Assembly: GCF_014842265.1 (NCBI RefSeq)
Contig: NZ_JACYVI010000005.1
Location: 246,518 to 310,517, forward strand
Origin: Pseudomonas sp. CFBP 13711
GTDB taxonomy: Bacteria > Pseudomonadota > Gammaproteobacteria > Pseudomonadales > Pseudomonadaceae
Direction of reading: 5' to 3'
DNA length: 64,000 nucleotides
Shown here: in pieces, positions 8,787-18,446 of the stretch
Position numbering within the stretch: position 1 is the first letter of the stretch
Layout of the letters: every line of letters begins with the position of its first letter
Notes under the pieces: generated by a model
Seen by the model: the letters and a program-made list of their open reading frames with translations, nothing else
Told to the model about the DNA's origin: nothing
Databases searched by the model: none
Position numbers and translations under genes: made by a program

Positions 8787-10253
8787 ATGAAATTCAAGGA
8801 TCTACGGGATTTCGTGCAGCAGCTTGAGCAGCGCGGAGAGTTGAAACGCATTCAGGTGCCTATTTCCCCTGTACTGGAAATGACCGAAATCTGCGACCGG
8901 ACCCTGCGCGCCAAGGGGCCAGCGCTGCTGTTCGAAAAGCCGACGGGTTTCGACATTCCGGTGCTCGGCAATCTGTTTGGCACGCCTGAGCGGGTGGCCA
9001 TGGGCATGGGCGCCGAATCGGTGTCCGAGCTGCGGGAAATTGGCAAGCTGCTGGCGTTTCTCAAGGAGCCCGAGCCGCCCAAGGGCCTGAAAGACGCCTG
9101 GTCCAAGCTGCCCATCTTCAGAAAAGTCATCGCCATGGCGCCGAAAGTCGTCAAGGACGCCCCGTGTCAGGAGATCGTGATCGAAGGCGACGACGTCGAC
9201 CTCGGCATGCTGCCGGTACAGACCTGCTGGCCCGGCGATGTGGGCCCGCTGATCACATGGGGCCTGACGGTCACTCGCGGGCCTAACAAGGAACGGCAGA
9301 ATCTGGGCATCTACCGCCAGCAGGTGATCGGCCGCAACAAGGTGATCATGCGCTGGCTTAGCCACCGCGGCGGCGCGCTGGATTTCAAGGACTGGTGCGA
9401 CAAACACCCGGGTCAACCATTCCCGGTCTCGGTGGCCTTGGGCGCAGATCCCGCTACCATCCTCGGCGCCGTGACGCCAGTGCCTGACAGCCTGTCCGAA
9501 TACGCATTCGCCGGCCTGCTGCGTGGCAACCGTACCGAATTGATCAAGTGCCGTGGCAACGACCTCCAGGTCCCGGCCAGTGCGGAGATTGTCCTCGAAG
9601 GCGTGATTCATCCCGGCGAAATGGCCGATGAGGGTCCGTACGGCGACCACACCGGCTACTACAACGAGGTCGACAGCTTCCCGGTCTTCACGGTCGAGCG
9701 CATCACCCACCGCATCAAGCCGATTTACCACAGCACCTACACGGGTCGGCCGCCTGACGAGCCCGCAATTCTGGGCGTTGCGCTGAATGAAGTGTTCGTG
9801 CCGATTCTGCAGAAGCAGTTCCCCGAGATCGTCGACTTCTACCTGCCGCCCGAGGGTTGCTCGTACCGCATGGCGATTGTGACGATCAAGAAACAGTATC
9901 CCGGCCATGCCAAGCGCGTGATGTTGGGCGTCTGGTCGTTTCTGCGACAGTTCATGTACACCAAGTTCGTTATCGTCACCGACGACGACATCAATGCCCG
10001 TGACTGGAATGACGTCATCTGGGCGATCACCACGCGCATGGACCCCAAGCGCGACACGGTGATGATCGACAACACGCCAATCGACTACCTCGATTTCGCC
10101 TCGCCGGTCTCCGGCCTGGGTTCGAAAATGGGGCTCGATGCCACGCATAAATGGCCGGGCGAAACCACCCGGGAATGGGGTCGCGCTATCGTCAAGGACG
10201 AAGCGGTGACCCGCCGGATCGATGAAATCTGGACTCAGCTGGGAATTGATTGA
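8787..10253 (+). CDS. ubiD: 4-hydroxy-3-polyprenylbenzoate decarboxylase UbiD
   Basis: 488-residue prenylated-FMN-dependent decarboxylase of ubiquinone synthesis. The sequence follows E. coli UbiD closely, with [59 protein letters not shown] and [17 protein letters not shown]. The residues that bind prenyl-FMN and the catalytic Arg-Glu-Asp region are present. The frame extends to 8775, but the ATG at 8787 (MKFKDLRDF) matches the family N-terminus. The gene ends in TGATG overlap with the downstream reductase gene. Confidence 0.97.
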   Translation: MKFKDLRDFVQQLEQRGELKRIQVPISPVLEMTEICDRTLRAKGPALLFEKPTGFDIPVLGNLFGTPERVAMGMGAESVSELREIGKLLAFLKEPEPPKGLKDAWSKLPIFRKVIAMAPKVVKDAPCQEIVIEGDDVDLGMLPVQTCWPGDVGPLITWGLTVTRGPNKERQNLGIYRQQVIGRNKVIMRWLSHRGGALDFKDWCDKHPGQPFPVSVALGADPATILGAVTPVPDSLSEYAFAGLLRGNRTELIKCRGNDLQVPASAEIVLEGVIHPGEMADEGPYGDHTGYYNEVDSFPVFTVERITHRIKPIYHSTYTGRPPDEPAILGVALNEVFVPILQKQFPEIVDFYLPPEGCSYRMAIVTIKKQYPGHAKRVMLGVWSFLRQFMYTKFVIVTDDDINARDWNDVIWAITTRMDPKRDTVMIDNTPIDYLDFASPVSGLGSKMGLDATHKWPGETTREWGRAIVKDEAVTRRIDEIWTQLGID

Positions 10254-11221
10254 TGCGTGTAACCTTGCAGCCATCGGGCGCAGTCATCGAGACATTGCCG
10301 GGCGAGCGGATCCTCGACGCCGCTCAGCGCCTGGGCTACGAATGCCCTCAGAGCTGTCGCAACGGTAATTGCCACATCTGTTCCGCGCTGCTGGTTGAAG
10401 GCAGCGTCGAGCAGGCCGGAGAAATCCGCAACCACGGCGAAATCTATACGTGCCTGGCGGTGCCGCAGGAAGACTGCGTCGTGCTGTGGGACAGTGTGCT
10501 GGCGCTCGGCGAGTTGCCGGTGCGCACGTTCGCCTGCCAGGTCAGCGAATGTGTGGAAGTCGGCGGCGATGTCTGGCGCGTGATGCTCCGTGCGCCTGCG
10601 GGCAAACCGCCGCGTTATCACGCTGGTCAGTACCTGATGATCCATCGAGACGACGGCGAGAAATCGGCATTTTCCATGGCCTCGGCGCCGGAGAGCGGGC
10701 GAGATCTGGAATTTCACGTGCTCGCCCGCGAGGCCAGTGCGCAAAATCTGATCAAGCAGTTGCAGCGCGATGGCATGGCGCGAATTGACCTGCCCTTCGG
10801 TGATACTCACCTGGGCGAACTGCCCGATGGCCCGCTGGTATTGATCGCGGCAGGCACCGGTATGGGGCAGATGCACAGCCTGATCGAGCATTGCCGCTCA
10901 AAAGGCTTTCCGTATCCGGTGCATGTGTATTGGGGAATGCGCCGTCCGGAAGATTACTATCAGCTCAGGCATTGGGATGAATGGCAGACGCTGCCCAACC
11001 TTTTCCTGCACAAGGTCGTCAGTGATCTGTGCGGTTGGGAAGGGCGCTGCGGCATGCTGCACGAGGCGGTCTGCGAGGACTTCAGCGATCTGAAGTCGCT
11101 TTATGTGTACGCCAGCGGTTCACCGGCGATGGTCTATTCGACCCTTGATGCGCTGGTGCTGGCTGGCATGGATGCGCATCAGATGCGTGCCGATGTTTTC
11201 GCTTACGCGCCGAGGCCCTGA
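10253..11221 (+). CDS. Ferredoxin-type NAD(P)H flavin reductase
   Basis: 322 residues. The N-terminus is a plant-type 2Fe-2S ferredoxin domain with Cys ligands in YECPQSCRNGNCHICSALL and a fourth Cys in EIYTCLAVPQ. It is followed by a ferredoxin-reductase flavin domain (HAGQYLMIHRDD, FSMASAPES) and an NAD-binding domain (GPLVLIAAGTGMGQMHSLIEH). This order matches the group often labelled CDP-6-deoxy-glucoseen reductase or Fre-like. It is translationally coupled to ubiD (TGATG), so an electron-supply role linked to ubiquinone metabolism is possible, but that is inference from position. Confidence 0.88.
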   Translation: MRVTLQPSGAVIETLPGERILDAAQRLGYECPQSCRNGNCHICSALLVEGSVEQAGEIRNHGEIYTCLAVPQEDCVVLWDSVLALGELPVRTFACQVSECVEVGGDVWRVMLRAPAGKPPRYHAGQYLMIHRDDGEKSAFSMASAPESGRDLEFHVLAREASAQNLIKQLQRDGMARIDLPFGDTHLGELPDGPLVLIAAGTGMGQMHSLIEHCRSKGFPYPVHVYWGMRRPEDYYQLRHWDEWQTLPNLFLHKVVSDLCGWEGRCGMLHEAVCEDFSDLKSLYVYASGSPAMVYSTLDALVLAGMDAHQMRADVFAYAPRP

Positions 11222-11432
11222 AGCGCAGCCACTCGCCGAGCTGTATGTGGACAGCGTATTGCATGGCTGTTTGTCAGATATCGGTTTTTCCGGCGTGACC
11301 CATGCGCCGGTGGCCGAGTCACAACGTCACACTGCCTGCGATGCCGTCTGATTGTTCATTCGTTGTTGCCAGACCCGTTTCATGAGTGTTCAGCGTTGCA
11401 CCGGCGTCAGCCTTGCCGGTGGGGGGAACCAG

Positions 11433-12107
11433 ATGGGGAATCAAATCAATATCCTGGCGGGAGCTGTCCATGACGGCCTGGGGTTGTCCTACCCGCCGGT
11501 CATCGATCTTGGGCCGAAGCTCACCCGAGAACAGCTGCTTGCCTCCATCCACGCCACGATGAGCCGTCACCAGGGCGGCCCGATCTGGTTGTTCGCGTAC
11601 GGATCATTGATCTGGCGGCCCGAGTGCAGCGCCGTCGAGCGTCAGCGCGGTCGGGTCCACGGTTATCATCGCGGCCTCTATCTCTGGTCCCATGAACATC
11701 GCGGCACCCCCGAGCAGCCGGGGCTGGTCTTCGGTCTGGATCGAGGCGGCTCCTGCAGCGGATTCGCGTACCGATTGCCCGAAGACAATATCGACGAATC
11801 GCTGCTGGCGTTGTGGCAGAGAGAAATGCCGTTCCCGTCCTACCGCCCACACTGGCTCAACTGCCGACTTGAAGACGGCACCAAGGTGCAGGCTTTGGGA
11901 TTTGTGCTGGAGCGGCATTTGCCCAGTTACGCCGGCAACCTGCCCGACAGCGTGCTCACCCAAGTGCTGGCCAATGCCAGCGGGCGATACGGGACCACGT
12001 GGGAATACGTCGAACAAACCATCCACGCACTGCGCACCCACGCCATGCCGGACCTGAGCCTGGAGGCGCGGTTCAAGCGGTGTAAGCCGGTGTTGTTGGC
12101 GATATAG
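11433..12107 (+). CDS. ChaC-like gamma-glutamylcyclotransferase
   Basis: 224 residues. The family entry motif WLFAYGSLIWRPE and the catalytic glutamate region SGFAYRLPEDNIDESLLALWQREM are clear. ChaC proteins cleave gamma-glutamyl compounds such as glutathione to 5-oxoproline. The frame is open upstream to 11352 with other starts at 11382. The ATG at 11433 is chosen because GGGGGAA lies just before it. It stands alone, before the toxin-antitoxin pair. Confidence 0.85.
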   Translation: MGNQINILAGAVHDGLGLSYPPVIDLGPKLTREQLLASIHATMSRHQGGPIWLFAYGSLIWRPECSAVERQRGRVHGYHRGLYLWSHEHRGTPEQPGLVFGLDRGGSCSGFAYRLPEDNIDESLLALWQREMPFPSYRPHWLNCRLEDGTKVQALGFVLERHLPSYAGNLPDSVLTQVLANASGRYGTTWEYVEQTIHALRTHAMPDLSLEARFKRCKPVLLAI

Positions 12108-12182
12108 CATTTGGTCACGATCTTCCGGTCAGGCTTGCGCGCAAGACGCTAGGCTGCATCGAAACCGATTGAGGAGTTAATC

Positions 12183-12377
12183 ATGAGTGCTCGGCTTTCT
12201 CCGCTTGTGTCGGAGTTCGAATCAGAAGAGCAGGCTGCGCGCTACGACGCTTGGCTCCGTGCCAAGGTGCAGGCTTCGGTAGATGACCCACGACCTAACG
12301 TCCCGCATGATGAAGTCATGGCAAAACTGAAAGCGAGACTGGCCGCCAAGCGCGACAAGCGTAGCGATGATCGTTGA
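12183..12377 (+). CDS. Antitoxin of a ParE/RelE-type toxin-antitoxin pair
   Basis: 64 residues, small and charged, with a predicted helical N-terminal half (SPLVSEFESEEQAARYDAWLRAKVQASVDD) and a basic C-terminus. This is typical of the RelB/StbD-like stability antitoxins found before ParE toxins in Pseudomonas. GAGGAG precedes the ATG. The gene overlaps the toxin start by 11 bases. It reads as intact, although its partner is interrupted. Confidence 0.8.
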   Translation: MSARLSPLVSEFESEEQAARYDAWLRAKVQASVDDPRPNVPHDEVMAKLKARLAAKRDKRSDDR

Positions 12378-12636
12378 TTGGCGCCCGGAGGCAGTCGCCG
12401 ATCTGTGGGAGATACTTGAGTATATTGATGAGCGAAATCCACAAGCGGCGGAAGAGCTTTATGCTGAAATTGAGAGAGCTACTTCAGCACTGCCCGAGCA
12501 TCCTTACCTCTACCCCTGAGGTCGGGTGCTCAATACCCGCGAAATCATTGTCCATCCGAATTACGTGGTTATTTACCGACTAACGGATCGTATCGAGATA
12601 CTGAGCGTCCTTCACGCTCGCCAGCAATACCCTTGA
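12367..12636 (+). pseudogene. ParE/RelE-type toxin interrupted by an in-frame TGA
   Basis: Translation from the ATG at 12367 gives MIVDWRPEAVADLWEILEYI and on to LPEHPYLYP, then TGA at 12517-12519 (codon 51). The same frame then continues without change as GRVLNTREIIVHPNYVVIYR to QQYP and a normal TGA at 12634-12636. Both halves are parts of one ParE toxin of about 89 residues, whose conserved arginine and VVIYR...ILSVLHARQQ segments lie after the stop. One base change from CGA or GGA would explain it. The truncated 50-residue product lacks the toxin's active C-terminal strands. Readthrough, strain-specific inactivation and sequencing error are alternatives. Confidence 0.88.
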
Positions 12637-12644
12637 ACAGACGT

Positions 12645-12675
12645 GGCTTGATCAACGCACTGACCAAGCCTTTTC
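12645..12675 (+). terminator. Probable terminator after the toxin-antitoxin pair
   Basis: GGCTTGATC and GACCAAGCC form a stem with one mismatch and an 8-base loop, followed by TTTTCCGTTT. Confidence 0.5.
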
Positions 12676-12685
12676 CGTTTGAGAC

Positions 12686-14035
12686 TTAAGCCTTCTCCTC
12701 TCGCGACTGGCTCGCCACCCGCGTATGGCGCAGCGTCGGCACCAGGAACGCTATGGCGAGGATGCAAGCGGACACCAGCAGCACGAAGCCGCCGTCCCAG
12801 CCGAAGTGGTCCACTGTGTAGCCCATCAGGGCGCTGGCGGCGACCGAACCACCGAGATACCCGAACAGGCCAGTGAATCCCGCTGCCGTGCCGGCTGCTT
12901 TCTTCGGTGCCACCTCAAGGGCCTGCAAGCCGACCAGCATGACCGGGCCGTAGATCAGAAAGCCGATCGAGACCAGCGCAATCATGTCGACGGTGGGGTT
13001 GCCGGGTGGATTGAGCCAGTAGACCAGCGTCGCAACGGTCACCATTGCCATGAATACGATGCCGGTCAGGCCACGGTTGCCACGGAAGATCTTGTCGGAC
13101 ATCCAGCCGCACAGCAACGTGCCCGGAATACCTGCCCACTCATAGAAGAAGTAGGCCCACGACGTTTTGTCGACGTCGAAGTGCTTGGCTTCTTTCAAGT
13201 ACGTTGGCGCCCAGTCCAGCACGCCGTAACGCAGCAGGTAAACGAACACGTTGGCCAGCGCTATGTACCAGAGCATTTTGTTGCGCAGGACGTATTTGAC
13301 GAAGATCTCTTTGGCGGTGAATTCCTCTTCGTGGCTCGCGTCGTAGCCTTCCGGGTAGTCGTTCTTGTATTCCTCGACCGGCGGCAAGCCCACGGACTGC
13401 GGGGTATCACGCATGGTGACGAAGGCGAAGAGAGCGACAAACAGGGCAACCGCCGCAGGCACATAAAATGCGGCGTGCCAGTCGTTGGTCCAGCCGAGTC
13501 CGAGCAGGAAAAGCGGGCCGATCAAGCCGCCGCCGACGTTGTGCGCCACGTTCCACACCGACACGACGCCGCCACGTTCCTTCTGCGACCACCAGTGCAC
13601 CATCGTGCGTCCGCTCGGCGGCCAGCCCATGCCCTGGGCCCATCCGTTGATGAACAGCAGAATGAACATGATCGTCACGCTGGACGTCGCCCAGGGTGCG
13701 AATCCGAACACGAACATCACCAGCGCGGAAATCACCAATCCGAAAGGCAGGAAGTAACGCGGGTTGGAGCGATCCGACACCAGCCCCATGAGGAACTTCG
13801 AAAGGCCGTACGCAATGGCGATCGCCGAGATCGCCAGCCCCAGTTGACCGCGGGTATATCCCTCATCGATCAGGTAGGGCATGGCCAGCGAGAAGTTCTT
13901 GCGCAGCAAATAGTAGCCGGCGTAGCCGAAGAAGATGCCGGCGAAAATCTGCCAGCGAAGGCGGCGGTAGGTGGAGTCGACACGCTCCGCAGGCAGCGGA
14001 GCCTGATGCGCGGCAGGACGGAAAAAGGCAAACAT
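12686..14035 (-). CDS. glpT: Glycerol-3-phosphate:phosphate antiporter GlpT
   Basis: 449-residue inner-membrane transporter of the organophosphate:phosphate antiporter branch of the major facilitator superfamily, with 12 hydrophobic segments. The family signature around [34 protein letters not shown] and [21 protein letters not shown] (the substrate-site region) is present. It imports glycerol-3-phosphate and is also the usual entry route for fosfomycin. It has no operon partners. A palindrome upstream may be the GlpR site. Confidence 0.96.
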   Translation of the reverse strand: MFAFFRPAAHQAPLPAERVDSTYRRLRWQIFAGIFFGYAGYYLLRKNFSLAMPYLIDEGYTRGQLGLAISAIAIAYGLSKFLMGLVSDRSNPRYFLPFGLVISALVMFVFGFAPWATSSVTIMFILLFINGWAQGMGWPPSGRTMVHWWSQKERGGVVSVWNVAHNVGGGLIGPLFLLGLGWTNDWHAAFYVPAAVALFVALFAFVTMRDTPQSVGLPPVEEYKNDYPEGYDASHEEEFTAKEIFVKYVLRNKMLWYIALANVFVYLLRYGVLDWAPTYLKEAKHFDVDKTSWAYFFYEWAGIPGTLLCGWMSDKIFRGNRGLTGIVFMAMVTVATLVYWLNPPGNPTVDMIALVSIGFLIYGPVMLVGLQALEVAPKKAAGTAAGFTGLFGYLGGSVAASALMGYTVDHFGWDGGFVLLVSACILAIAFLVPTLRHTRVASQSREEKA

Positions 14036-14080
14036 CGGGACACTCCATTTATTTTCTTGTTATGCGAATCCGAATATTAC

Positions 14081-14098
14081 ATTTTCGTTACAGAAAAT
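14081..14098. promoter_or_regulatory. Candidate GlpR operator before glpT
   Basis: ATTTTC-GTTACA-GAAAAT is a perfect 6-bp inverted repeat 46 bases before the glpT start codon. Position fits a repressor site of the glycerol-phosphate regulon; the binding protein is inferred only. Confidence 0.4.
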
Positions 14099-14253
14099 AG
14101 GAAGGCTTCTCATCGGATAAAAAGGGCGTAAATGCGGGGGCGGGAGGGAATTCTTTTGCGAACATTGCGTTTGTGCAGTGCTGCATGCAGGTGGGTTTCG
14201 ATGCGTGGGACAGGTAAAGTGCGCGCTCATGGGCTCACGATTGGCAAACCGAC

Positions 14254-15243
14254 ATGCAGTCACCCCCGCTTGGGATTCGGAATCAAAAGATCATCATTCT
14301 GTGCCGCGATGTCGGCGGATACCTTGGCCGGCTCAGCCACTTTCTCGGCAAGTCGAACGACGTGGTGTTCATTGACCTGACCCAAGGCGGGAAGGAGCTG
14401 TCCTGGCTTCCGGGAAAGATGCGGCGATGGCTAAAAAAGTACCTGATCATTCGGCGTGCCAACGCTACGATCCGGGCAGCAGGGGATGTCGACGCATTGC
14501 TGGTGGTGAACCCGAGTCAGCTGGATCAGGGGCTGGTCCTGCAGGCACAGTCCGCCGCGCAGCTGACCATTGCGTATCTGTCAGACGGAATCGCACGGCT
14601 GTCCATGCCGCTCGATCAACTGGCGACCTTTGACAAGGTCTACACCTTCGACAGTGCCGATGCCCACGAGTATCAGCTGCGCAAGCTCTACAACTACATC
14701 TACGAAGAGCACGCCGATTTCAAAACGACGTCCGACTTCAAGGCGTTCGTCGTGATGGGCGGCAAGCACCGCGTTGATGTGCTTGGCCGGGTGGCTCAAG
14801 CGTTTGAACAGCTGGGCTACACCAGCACCTGCAAATTCCTGGTGCAGAGCAAACCAGTGCCCGGAGCCAGTCCATTACTGACCTTCTTCCGCCAGCGCAT
14901 GGACATCGATGAAACGGCCGAATACGTCAGGCGTTCGGAAATCCTGATCGACATCGTCCGGCCGGGCCACGCGGGTTTGAGCTTCCGTTTTTTTGAGGCG
15001 CTGCTCTACCGCAAGAAAATGATCACCAACAATCCATCGGTGGCGTATTACGACTTCTACGATCCGCGCAACATTTTGATCATCGATAGCGATCACCCCG
15101 TGATCCCTGACGCGTTCATTAACGGGGAATACGTGGACCCGCCCGAAGAAGTCGTGCAGCGGTACAGCATGGCCAGTTGGGCGAACGAGGTGTTCAGTCC
15201 GCCCCCGGCTAGCCCGCATCGGTCACCCGTTACCGAGTCTTAA
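14254..15243 (+). CDS. Predicted glycosyltransferase-like protein of surface-glycan type
   Basis: 329 residues, with no signal peptide or membrane span. The sequence opens with a Rossmann-like strand (KIIILCRDVGGYLGRLSHF) and ends with a region typical of the second lobe of GT-B-like enzymes (YVRRSEILIDIVRPGHAGLSFRFFEALLYRKKMITNNPSV, then NILIID). The E-ALLYRKKMITN segment resembles the EAL(A)xGxPVIT nucleotide-sugar site of such proteins. A lipopolysaccharide or capsule biosynthesis role is likely but no specific family name is certain. The gene ends tail-to-tail with an acyltransferase gene, the two TAA stops sharing TTAA. Confidence 0.55.
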   Translation: MQSPPLGIRNQKIIILCRDVGGYLGRLSHFLGKSNDVVFIDLTQGGKELSWLPGKMRRWLKKYLIIRRANATIRAAGDVDALLVVNPSQLDQGLVLQAQSAAQLTIAYLSDGIARLSMPLDQLATFDKVYTFDSADAHEYQLRKLYNYIYEEHADFKTTSDFKAFVVMGGKHRVDVLGRVAQAFEQLGYTSTCKFLVQSKPVPGASPLLTFFRQRMDIDETAEYVRRSEILIDIVRPGHAGLSFRFFEALLYRKKMITNNPSVAYYDFYDPRNILIIDSDHPVIPDAFINGEYVDPPEEVVQRYSMASWANEVFSPPPASPHRSPVTES

Positions 15244-16388
15244 GCTTTCGGCAGGATTGCTTTGGTGCTCGGCGATGCCTTGCGCAGGAACGGGTGCTCG
15301 ATGCACCAGTACGTTGCGACGCTGATGCTGCTGGTCAGCAGGATGATCAACGGTAAGTACAGCGCGTAGCTGAGCGGGTCCGGCATTGCGAAGTCGTACG
15401 CGCCCAGCAGGCTGAACACGCTGTAGATGACGATGCCGTGCAGCAGGTAAATGCTGAAGCTCGCTTCGCCCAGAATCTTCAACCCTCGAATCTCTAGCAC
15501 CCCGTGCAAGCTGTTGCCGAGTACGAACAGCGCAAATGGAATGCCGAGGATCAGCATTTGCAGCGTTGAATACGATTTGAGCTTCAAGCAGATCAGCAGT
15601 ATCGCGACCGCTACCAACGTGCAGCGTACGCCCGTGAAGTCGATTTTCCACTGGCGCATCCGGTCTTCAAAGACCGCCACCGCGATGCCGACAGCAAACA
15701 GTTTGATGAACCGGTTGTGAAAGTGATGGTGGTACTCGCCCCACAGGCACGCCAGCGCAATCAGCGCGACCACGACGGCCATGCCGGGGAGCTTGCGTCG
15801 AAGCAGGCAATACAGCACCGGCAGCGACAGGTAGAAGACCGCTTCATAGAGCAGCGTCCACTGCACCGAGGCGTTGATACGCACGGTGTCCGGAAAACCA
15901 CTGAGGGGGCTGCCGATGAAAATCACCCATCGCCCGAGCGCCTTGATCGTGTCCATGACCGGCGCACTGATGCCTGCGGACTGGTACAGCGCGATGGCCG
16001 TAATCAGCGCGACGCTGAAGAGGTACATCGGGAAGATTCGTCGTACCCGTGACGACAGAATCTGACGCCATTTTGGCTCGCTTCGGTAGATCTTCGCGGT
16101 AAACAGGTAACCGGTGATCATGAAAAACAACGACACCGGCACCGTGCCCATGTTGTTCAGCACGCGGCTGTCCGTGGTTTCCCAAACGCCGTTGACGTGC
16201 CAGTAATAACTGACCATGAAGTGGTGAACAATGACTGCGGTTGCGAGCACGCCTCGCAGCCCGTCCAGCGACGAAACGCGATGAAGCGCGTCTCGGGAGA
16301 GGATCGGCAGTCGCCGGGTGGCGAAGCAAAATATCGCGATCGACAGCGCGTACAACGTGATCAAAAGCAGAGTGACGGTCATCAACAC
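15240..16388 (-). CDS. Acyltransferase-3 family membrane protein
   Basis: 382 residues, nearly all membrane-embedded (about ten hydrophobic segments). Family signatures are SSLDGLRGVLATAVIVHHFMVSYYW with the conserved His pair, VSLFFMITGYLFTAKI and SRVRRIFPMYLFSV. Unlike the larger acyltransferase at 6.8 kb it has no C-terminal SGNH domain. Such enzymes add acetyl or other acyl groups to exported sugars. It overlaps the convergent glycosyltransferase-like gene by 4 bases. Confidence 0.88.
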   Translation of the reverse strand: MLMTVTLLLITLYALSIAIFCFATRRLPILSRDALHRVSSLDGLRGVLATAVIVHHFMVSYYWHVNGVWETTDSRVLNNMGTVPVSLFFMITGYLFTAKIYRSEPKWRQILSSRVRRIFPMYLFSVALITAIALYQSAGISAPVMDTIKALGRWVIFIGSPLSGFPDTVRINASVQWTLLYEAVFYLSLPVLYCLLRRKLPGMAVVVALIALACLWGEYHHHFHNRFIKLFAVGIAVAVFEDRMRQWKIDFTGVRCTLVAVAILLICLKLKSYSTLQMLILGIPFALFVLGNSLHGVLEIRGLKILGEASFSIYLLHGIVIYSVFSLLGAYDFAMPDPLSYALYLPLIILLTSSISVATYWCIEHPFLRKASPSTKAILPKA

Positions 16389-16634
16389 GGGTCCGCAGTT
16401 CGTATGGGAGTCGATACCGAATGACTCGTGTTCGGTATGTATCGGCCGTGAAATATACGGAACACATTAGGCGCCGTCGCGGGTTGTTTAGCGGCGTGTA
16501 GATTTTGGGACCGATCCTACGCAGCCCTGGGAAGTCATTAGCTATTGCCGCCGGAGACAAGCGCACAAAATGCGCGCCAGCCTTTTGCACCGACGCAGGA
16601 GGCAGACGGGAGAAGCGCGCAGGTGATGGCAGTG

Positions 16635-17270
16635 ATGAGCAAGTGGGTTTTATGGCTGATGTTCGCGGTATGTATCGGCGCCCATGCAGATGAGCTCAGT
16701 GTGGAGTTTGATTACCGCAGGGCGCCCGCCTGGCCGTATTCGCTTTCAAAATCGGGAGTGTCCGGCTGGGTCGTCTACGACCTGAAGGCGCACCATGATG
16801 GACGGGTTTCCGAGCCTGAGGTGCTGGACAGCTCGCATCCTCTGTTTTCCCTCTCCGTGGTAAACGTAGTGCCAACGTGGCGCGTTAAACCCTGGGTCGT
16901 CAGTGAGCAGCGTCCGGCAGTCATTTCGCTGCGTCAGGAGCATTACTTCGTCCACCCGCGTGAAGGAAATGCCGCCGTGCCTTGGCTGCATCGGAGTCTG
17001 CGCCACCTGTCCTGCGCGAAATTCAACAAACGCTTCGAAGACTTCCAGCAGAACTCGTCTGATCTTGAACAGGTGGAGATGAGCGTGTTCCGGCACACCT
17101 ACAGCGTGCTCGCGAGGGTGGCGACTTACAGAAAGCTGTCCGACGAGGACAGGTTCGCGCTGGGGGATGCGCTGGCAGATGCAGTTCCGGAGGTCATTCA
17201 GCGCTGCCGGGCGAATCCGGAACTGCGTTACAAGGACGTGTTGCCTGATCAAGTGAGGAGGATGCTGTGA
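16635..17270 (+). CDS. Periplasmic protein with TonB C-terminal-like domain
   Basis: 211 residues. A signal peptide (MSKWVLWLMFAVCIGAHA) is followed by a TonB-like fold: FDYRRAPAWPYSLSKSGVSGWVVYDLKAHHDGRVSEPEVLDSSHPLFSLSVVNVVPTWRVKP. The pattern P-x-YP..A...G-x-V...F.....G.V and a closing VxxWR(F/V)xP are those of the energy-transducer C-terminus. The N-terminal inner-membrane anchor and proline-rich spacer of real TonB are absent, so it cannot span the periplasm as TonB does. The rest (about 100-211) is helical and unrecognised. An in-frame ATG at 16626 is the alternative start. Confidence 0.6.
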   Translation: MSKWVLWLMFAVCIGAHADELSVEFDYRRAPAWPYSLSKSGVSGWVVYDLKAHHDGRVSEPEVLDSSHPLFSLSVVNVVPTWRVKPWVVSEQRPAVISLRQEHYFVHPREGNAAVPWLHRSLRHLSCAKFNKRFEDFQQNSSDLEQVEMSVFRHTYSVLARVATYRKLSDEDRFALGDALADAVPEVIQRCRANPELRYKDVLPDQVRRML

Positions 17271-17333
17271 GCCGTGCAGAGAACTGCGCAAAGTCAGCTC
17301 CGTTTCTTCAGAACAGGGCGATCCCGATGCACG

Positions 17334-18311
17334 CTACCTGACGCTAACCACGACTTTGCCCACCGCTTTTCTCTGCGCCAGCGATTCAATGGCTTCCCCG
17401 GCCCGCTCCAGCGGATAAACCTTCGACACCAGCGGCTTCAGCTTGCCCTCGCTGAACCAGGTGAACAGTTGCTGGAAATTCGCCGCATTGTCTTGCGGCT
17501 GGCGTTGGGCAAATGAGCCCCAAAACACGCCTACAACCGAGGCACCTTTCAACAGCGCGAGATTGACCGGCAGTTCGGGAATACGACCACTGGCGAAGCC
17601 GACCACCAGCAATCGGCCGTTCCAGGCGATGCCGCGAACGGCCTGATCAAAAAGGTCACCGCCCACAGGGTCATAGATCACATCGACGCCGTTGCCGCTG
17701 GTGAGGCGTTTGATTTCATCCTTCAGATTGCTTTCGCTGTAGTTGATCAACTCGTCGGCGCCTGCATTTTTGGCGACCTCAAGCTTGTCTGCGCTGCTGG
17801 CGGCGGCGATCACGCGAGCGCCCATGGCTTTGCCGATCTCAACCGCGGCGAGGCCGACGCCCCCCGATGCGCCGAGGACAAGGAGCGTTTCGCCTGCCTG
17901 CAGATTGGCGCGCTGTTTAAGGGCGTGCATGGAGGTGCCGTACGTCATGCTGAAAGCAGCAGCGGTGGTGAAGTCCATCGTTTCGGGGATGGGCAGGACG
18001 TTGTAACCGGCCACGGCGATCTGTTCGGCGAAGCTGCCCCAGCCGGTCAGCGCCATCACCCGGTCACCGACACGAACATGGCTGACCTTTTCGCCGACAG
18101 CCGTCACGACGCCCGACGCTTCACCTCCGGGCGAAAACGGAAAAGGCGGCTTGAACTGGTATTTGCCTCCGATAATCAGCGTGTCCGGGAAGTTGACCCC
18201 GGCAGCGTGCACGTCCAGAAGAATCTCGTTTTTCTTCGGCTCCGGGCTGGGGATTTCCTCCAGCACCAGATCTACAGCGGGACCGAAGGCTTTACACAGC
18301 ACGGCTTTCAT
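17334..18311 (-). CDS. NADPH:quinone oxidoreductase (zeta-crystallin-like MDR)
   Basis: 325-residue zinc-free medium-chain reductase. It has the GroES-like N-domain (MKAVLCKAFGPAVDLVLEE, PGGEASGVVTAVGEKV) and the Rossmann domain with the nucleotide motif LGASGGVGLAAVEIGKAMGARVIAAASS. Zinc ligands of alcohol dehydrogenases are missing, as in quinone reductases and acryloyl-CoA reductase relatives. It is divergent from the FliL-like gene and not in an obvious operon. Confidence 0.88.
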   Translation of the reverse strand: MKAVLCKAFGPAVDLVLEEIPSPEPKKNEILLDVHAAGVNFPDTLIIGGKYQFKPPFPFSPGGEASGVVTAVGEKVSHVRVGDRVMALTGWGSFAEQIAVAGYNVLPIPETMDFTTAAAFSMTYGTSMHALKQRANLQAGETLLVLGASGGVGLAAVEIGKAMGARVIAAASSADKLEVAKNAGADELINYSESNLKDEIKRLTSGNGVDVIYDPVGGDLFDQAVRGIAWNGRLLVVGFASGRIPELPVNLALLKGASVVGVFWGSFAQRQPQDNAANFQQLFTWFSEGKLKPLVSKVYPLERAGEAIESLAQRKAVGKVVVSVR

Positions 18312-18446
18312 CGAGGGCTATTCCTTTTTCGGGGATGGCCGATAAGTACAGGTAGCGAGGTTGTGGGGTCAATGAGCATGGCCCGGCCTGATAGGTGTGC
18401 ATAAGCTGAAGTAAGCTATGCGGCAAAACGGATTGAGGAGCGGACT

